41,067 nucleotides of DNA from Pseudolabrys sp. (GTDB taxonomy: Bacteria > Pseudomonadota > Alphaproteobacteria > Rhizobiales > Xanthobacteraceae). Of the stretch, positions 38,401 to 41,067 are shown piece after piece; position 1 is the first letter of the stretch; every line of letters starts with the position of its first letter. Where the stretch lies: positions 1 through 41,067 of the forward strand of contig JAUSBQ010000332.1 of assembly GCA_030651965.1 (NCBI GenBank), given 5' to 3'. Made by a program: the position numbers and the translations under genes. The notes below the pieces were generated by a model. The model made no database searches. It saw only the letters and a list, made by a program, of their open reading frames with translations, and was not told the DNA's origin.

Positions 38401-39264
38401 ATGACGATGTCGGGAAAGAAACGTTCCAAGCCAGACGGAGCCACGCTCACGGCTGTGAAGCCCGAGGCAGATGAGGACTCGCGAAATCTGGTCAATTCGC
38501 TCGCCAAGGGCTTGCGCGTTCTTGAAGCCTTCACCGCCGAGCGTCCGGAATTGACCCTGAGCGAAGTAGGCTTGCTGGCGAAGCTCGATCCCGGCACCGC
38601 GTTTCGTATGCTGAATACCTTGGTGATGGCCGGCTATGTCAGCCGGATTGCCGACAGCAAGCGCTTCCGCCTGACGCTCAAGGTTACCGATCTTGGGCTG
38701 CACGCCATCGGCCGTGCTGACTTGCGCGAAATCGCTCGGCCGATCCTGCGTTCGCTGGTCGGCGAGGTGAACGAGGCCGCCAGTCTCGGCGTGCTCGACG
38801 GCGCCGACATTCTCTATATCGAGCGTGTGCGCGCGGGCCTTACCCGTATGGGCGTCGATATCCGCATCGGCACAACGATTCCGGCGTTCTGGAGCACCAT
38901 CGGCGAAGCCATGCTGGCCTTTCTGCCGCCGCGTGAACTGGCGCGCGTACTCGCACTCAAGCCGCGGCCTGGTGGATTTCCACACAAGCCGATGAAGCGC
39001 GACGAAATCGAAAGCAGCCTGCGCGGCGTCAGGAAATGCGGCTACGCGCTGCGCGATTCCTATTTCGGCAGCGGCTTGCGCGTGTTGGCGGTACCGGTGC
39101 TCGACGTCGACAACTATCCGCTCGCCGCGGTCAGCGTCGCCGTGCCGCAAATCCAACTCACGTCGGACGAGTTTCGTGCGCGCGCGCTGGATGCAGTGCG
39201 GCGCGCGGCCAGTGACATCGCCCGTGCGATCCAGGCGAGCGGTGCGGTTTCTGCGATTGCTTAA
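38401..39264 (+). CDS. IclR-family transcriptional regulator
   Basis: A 287-residue regulator. A charged N-terminal extension of about 35 residues (SGKKRSKPDGATL) precedes the winged-helix domain (NSLAKGLRVLEAFTAERPELTLSEVGLLAKLDPG, in two halves) and the effector domain (ADILYIERVRAGLTRMGVDIRIGTTIPAF, then YALRDSYFGSGLRVLAVPVLD). The start is one of two close ATGs (38401, 38407). It lies 29 bp before the TAXI binding-protein gene on the same strand, so it may be its local regulator and part of the same transcript. Confidence 0.92.
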   Translation: MTMSGKKRSKPDGATLTAVKPEADEDSRNLVNSLAKGLRVLEAFTAERPELTLSEVGLLAKLDPGTAFRMLNTLVMAGYVSRIADSKRFRLTLKVTDLGLHAIGRADLREIARPILRSLVGEVNEAASLGVLDGADILYIERVRAGLTRMGVDIRIGTTIPAFWSTIGEAMLAFLPPRELARVLALKPRPGGFPHKPMKRDEIESSLRGVRKCGYALRDSYFGSGLRVLAVPVLDVDNYPLAAVSVAVPQIQLTSDEFRARALDAVRRAASDIARAIQASGAVSAIA

Positions 39265-39293
39265 AACGAAGAAAACTTGAACAGGAGGAGACA

Positions 39294-40283
39294 ATGAGAA
39301 TGAATAAGTTTCTTGGAATAGCGACGCTGACGGCCGCATTGGCCGCGGCAGGCACGGCCAATGCGGTCGACACGATTCGCATCGGCGCCATGCCGGTTGG
39401 CTCGGGCTGGTATGTCGCGGCGGCGGCGATAGAGCAGGCCTTGAAGCCGGCGCTCGGCAAAACGTCGGTGGAAATCATCGCGCGCGGCGGCGGCGTTGCC
39501 AATCCGATGGTGGTGGAGCAGGGCAAGGCGGAAATCGCATTGTCGAATGTCGCCACCTCGGTCTGGGCGATGAATGGCGGGGAGCTCTACAACGGCAAGA
39601 AGGCGACGCACATTCGCGCGCTGATCGGCGGCCTGAACTCGGTCTACATGGCGATGCTGGTGCGCAACGATTTCATCAAGAGCACCGGCCTCGACACAAT
39701 GGACAAGATCTTCACCTCGGGCAAGCCGCTGCGCATCGTGATGAAGCCGCAGGGCTCGAACGTGCCGCCGACCGTCGACATGATCCTCGCGGCTTACGGC
39801 CTCGACCGCGCCAAGATCAAGGCGAATGGCGGCGAGATCATTCAGGTCAACCCGGAGCAGACGCCGAGCATCCTGCGCGAAGGCCGCGCCGACATCCTGC
39901 TCGACACCGTGCTCAAGGGTCATCCGATGATCACGGAAGTCTCGCTGACCGCCGACGTGCGCTTCGTCGATCTGTCCGAGAAGGCCCGCGCCAAGCTCGG
40001 CGAGAACGGCGTCAAGCCGGCGCAGTTCCCGGAATGGTTCAAGGGTCAGACCGGTCCGACCTGGGGCGCCGATTTCGGCACGCATCTGATCGCGCGTGAC
40101 GATCTGCCGGACGACATCGCCTACATGATCGTCAAGACCTTCATGGATAAGCGCGCCGATCTGGTGAAGGCCTATCCGGCCTTCGGCGCGTTCGATCCGA
40201 AGCAAGCGGCCAAACCGGAGAATCTCGGCATTCCGCTGCATCCCGGTGCGGCCAAATACTACAAAGAACAGGGCCTGATATAG
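39294..40283 (+). CDS. TAXI-family TRAP transporter solute-binding protein
   Basis: A 329-residue periplasmic protein of the TAXI class. A Sec signal (about residues 1-24, ending GTANA) is followed by IRIGAMPVGSGWYVAAAAIEQAL, the typical start of the family, and NPMVVEQGKAEIALSN. It would bind an organic solute for the fused permease encoded next. AGGAGGAG lies four to five bases upstream of the ATG, a very strong ribosome site that fits the high demand for binding protein. Three hairpins separate it from the permease gene. Confidence 0.92.
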   Translation: MRMNKFLGIATLTAALAAAGTANAVDTIRIGAMPVGSGWYVAAAAIEQALKPALGKTSVEIIARGGGVANPMVVEQGKAEIALSNVATSVWAMNGGELYNGKKATHIRALIGGLNSVYMAMLVRNDFIKSTGLDTMDKIFTSGKPLRIVMKPQGSNVPPTVDMILAAYGLDRAKIKANGGEIIQVNPEQTPSILREGRADILLDTVLKGHPMITEVSLTADVRFVDLSEKARAKLGENGVKPAQFPEWFKGQTGPTWGADFGTHLIARDDLPDDIAYMIVKTFMDKRADLVKAYPAFGAFDPKQAAKPENLGIPLHPGAAKYYKEQGLI

Positions 40284-40302
40284 GCGCTGTTGCACCGACT
40301 TT

Positions 40303-40321
40303 CTCCCCGGCAACCGGGGAG
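40303..40321 (+). other. hairpin 1 of 3 after the TAXI binding-protein gene
   Basis: CTCCCCGG (40303-40310) pairs perfectly with CCGGGGAG (40314-40321) around a CAA loop. There is no T tract, so it is more likely a barrier to 3' degradation than a terminator. Confidence 0.7.
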
Positions 40322-40330
40322 GACCGTTCC

Positions 40331-40373
40331 GGGGTGACGATGGAAGCGGCGAATCCGCTTCCGACGTCACCCC
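40331..40373 (+). other. hairpin 2 of 3, long imperfect stem
   Basis: GGGGTGACG (40331-40339) pairs with CGTCACCCC (40365-40373), and GGAAGCGG (40342-40349) with CCGCTTCC (40355-40362). The two 2-base strands between form one small internal loop and the apex is CGAAT. In all 17 pairs form. The sequence resembles dispersed palindromes of Rhizobiales. Confidence 0.8.
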
Positions 40374-40386
40374 ATCCCCACACCCT

Positions 40387-40399
40387 CCGCCGAAGGCGG
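40387..40399 (+). other. hairpin 3 of 3
   Basis: CCGCC (40387-40391) and GGCGG (40395-40399) pair around GAA. The stem is short, but it continues the row of structures before the permease start at 40426. Confidence 0.5.
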
Positions 40400-40425
40400 G
40401 CGCATACTGAAGGCGCGGCGCGTCC

Positions 40426-41067
40426 ATGCAGACCTCACACGAAATGAACTCTGACAACGGCCTGATGCCGAAGGGCCTGCGCCTTCTGACCGATGTGCGG
40501 CTTTGGACGGGTTTCGTTCTCGTCGCCTTTCAGTACTGGATCCTGGTGAACCCGCAGCCGCCGCTGGTGTCGCGGCCGCTGCATCTGGTGCTGGCGCTGC
40601 TGCTGGTGTTCCTGTGGCATCCGCTGGCCCTGGCGCTGCTGCCGAAATGGGCTAATCGCGCCATCGATGTCGTGATGATCGGCGGCTCGGCGGCCTTTAT
40701 GGTCTACTACTGGTTGTCGCTGCCGCGCATCGAGAACCGCATCGAGAATGTCGATGCGGTCTTCACGCAGGACATCATCTTCGGAATCCTTTTCGTGCTG
40801 CTCCTGCTGGAGGGCGTGCGCCGCACCACCGGCTGGATTTTGGTCTGGGTCATTCTGGCTTTCCTGGCCTATGGCGCATTTGCGTTCGTTTTGCCGATCG
40901 GCGGTTTCAGCGGCTTCAGCCTGACCGAGTTCGTCGAGATCCTGATGCTGACGACGAGCGGCATTTTCGGCGTCACGACCGAAACATCCGTCACTTTCGT
41001 GTTCTATTTCATCGCCTTTGGCGTGGTGTTCGCGGCGATCGGCGGCGGCCGGCTGTTTATCGATCTG
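40426..41067 (+). CDS. TRAP transporter fused permease of the TAXI type, N-terminal part
   Basis: The first 214 residues of a fused small-plus-large TRAP permease; the gene continues beyond the window and the frame is open to the last base. Hydrophobic spans are visible near residues 26-42, 53-72, 80-98, 120-138, 142-163 and 180-208. RLWTGFVLVAFQYWIL and GVRRTTGWILVWVILAFLAYG are typical of the N-terminal domain, and GVTTETSVTFVFYFIAFGVVF of the junction with the DctM-like part. Complete members are about 650-850 residues. No strong ribosome site precedes the ATG at 40426; ATG at 40444 is an alternative. It is the partner of the TAXI binding protein. Confidence 0.9.
   Translation, partial: MQTSHEMNSDNGLMPKGLRLLTDVRLWTGFVLVAFQYWILVNPQPPLVSRPLHLVLALLLVFLWHPLALALLPKWANRAIDVVMIGGSAAFMVYYWLSLPRIENRIENVDAVFTQDIIFGILFVLLLLEGVRRTTGWILVWVILAFLAYGAFAFVLPIGGFSGFSLTEFVEILMLTTSGIFGVTTETSVTFVFYFIAFGVVFAAIGGGRLFIDL

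Noticed and set aside
1-41067. tRNA, rRNA, insertion sequences, prophage or attachment sites
   Set aside because: Reading both strands showed no tRNA-like cloverleaf next to a gene end, no rRNA stretch, and no transposase or integrase protein.

Overview
The window is high-GC DNA from an alphaproteobacterium, most likely a Hyphomicrobiales (Rhizobiales) member near the Bradyrhizobiaceae/Xanthobacteraceae. The pointers are dense GTG/ATG-overlap operons, a formate dehydrogenase locus with the companion genes usual in that group, a MoeA protein fused to a binding-protein domain, a 72-bp palindromic repeat of the type scattered through Bradyrhizobium-like genomes (8602-8673), and many TRAP and Liv-type transporters. 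No rRNA, tRNA, CRISPR array or insertion sequence was recognised. Product names come from reading protein motifs by eye; no database search was run.

Region 1 (1-2504) is a plus-strand group: the end of a TRAP large permease, a phytanoyl-CoA-dioxygenase-like oxygenase behind a candidate promoter and TGATATATCA palindrome, a four-histidine-box membrane hydroxylase, and a 63-residue membrane protein. Region 2 (2505-5318) holds a small secreted cysteine protein, a membrane-anchored winged-helix/TPR regulator, a likely adhesin-gene remnant and a CCACGT tandem array.

Region 3 (5319-20232) is a molybdenum-dependent respiratory formate dehydrogenase locus. It contains a MoeA-PBP fusion overlapping a WD40-cytochrome c gene, a polyferredoxin on the minus strand, a five-gene accessory operon (biotin-ligase-like protein, DUF6505, DUF6352, DUF3305, DUF3306) stitched by 4-nt start/stop overlaps, an HTH-TorD fusion behind a 15-bp palindrome, a tiny Tat-signal protein, and the catalytic, iron-sulfur and cytochrome b subunits, closed by a strong terminator. 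The accessory genes probably mature, insert cofactor into, and wire up the exported enzyme.

Region 4 (20233-20994) has two small secreted or membrane proteins. Region 5 (20995-38135) reads as a catabolic island for nitrile- and aromatic-type compounds: a nitrilase with a TrmB-type regulator, a complete Liv ABC importer with a Tat-signal binding protein, a quinone oxidoreductase with an extradiol-type dioxygenase, a TRAP binding protein with a SnoaL-like protein and a flavin aromatic hydroxylase, an IclR regulator, and a fumarylacetoacetase-family hydrolase with a BKACE enzyme and the TRAP membrane subunits. Region 6 (38136-41067) is an IclR regulator with its own promoter and palindrome, then a TAXI-type TRAP system whose binding protein and fused permease are separated by three consecutive hairpins; the permease runs off the window.
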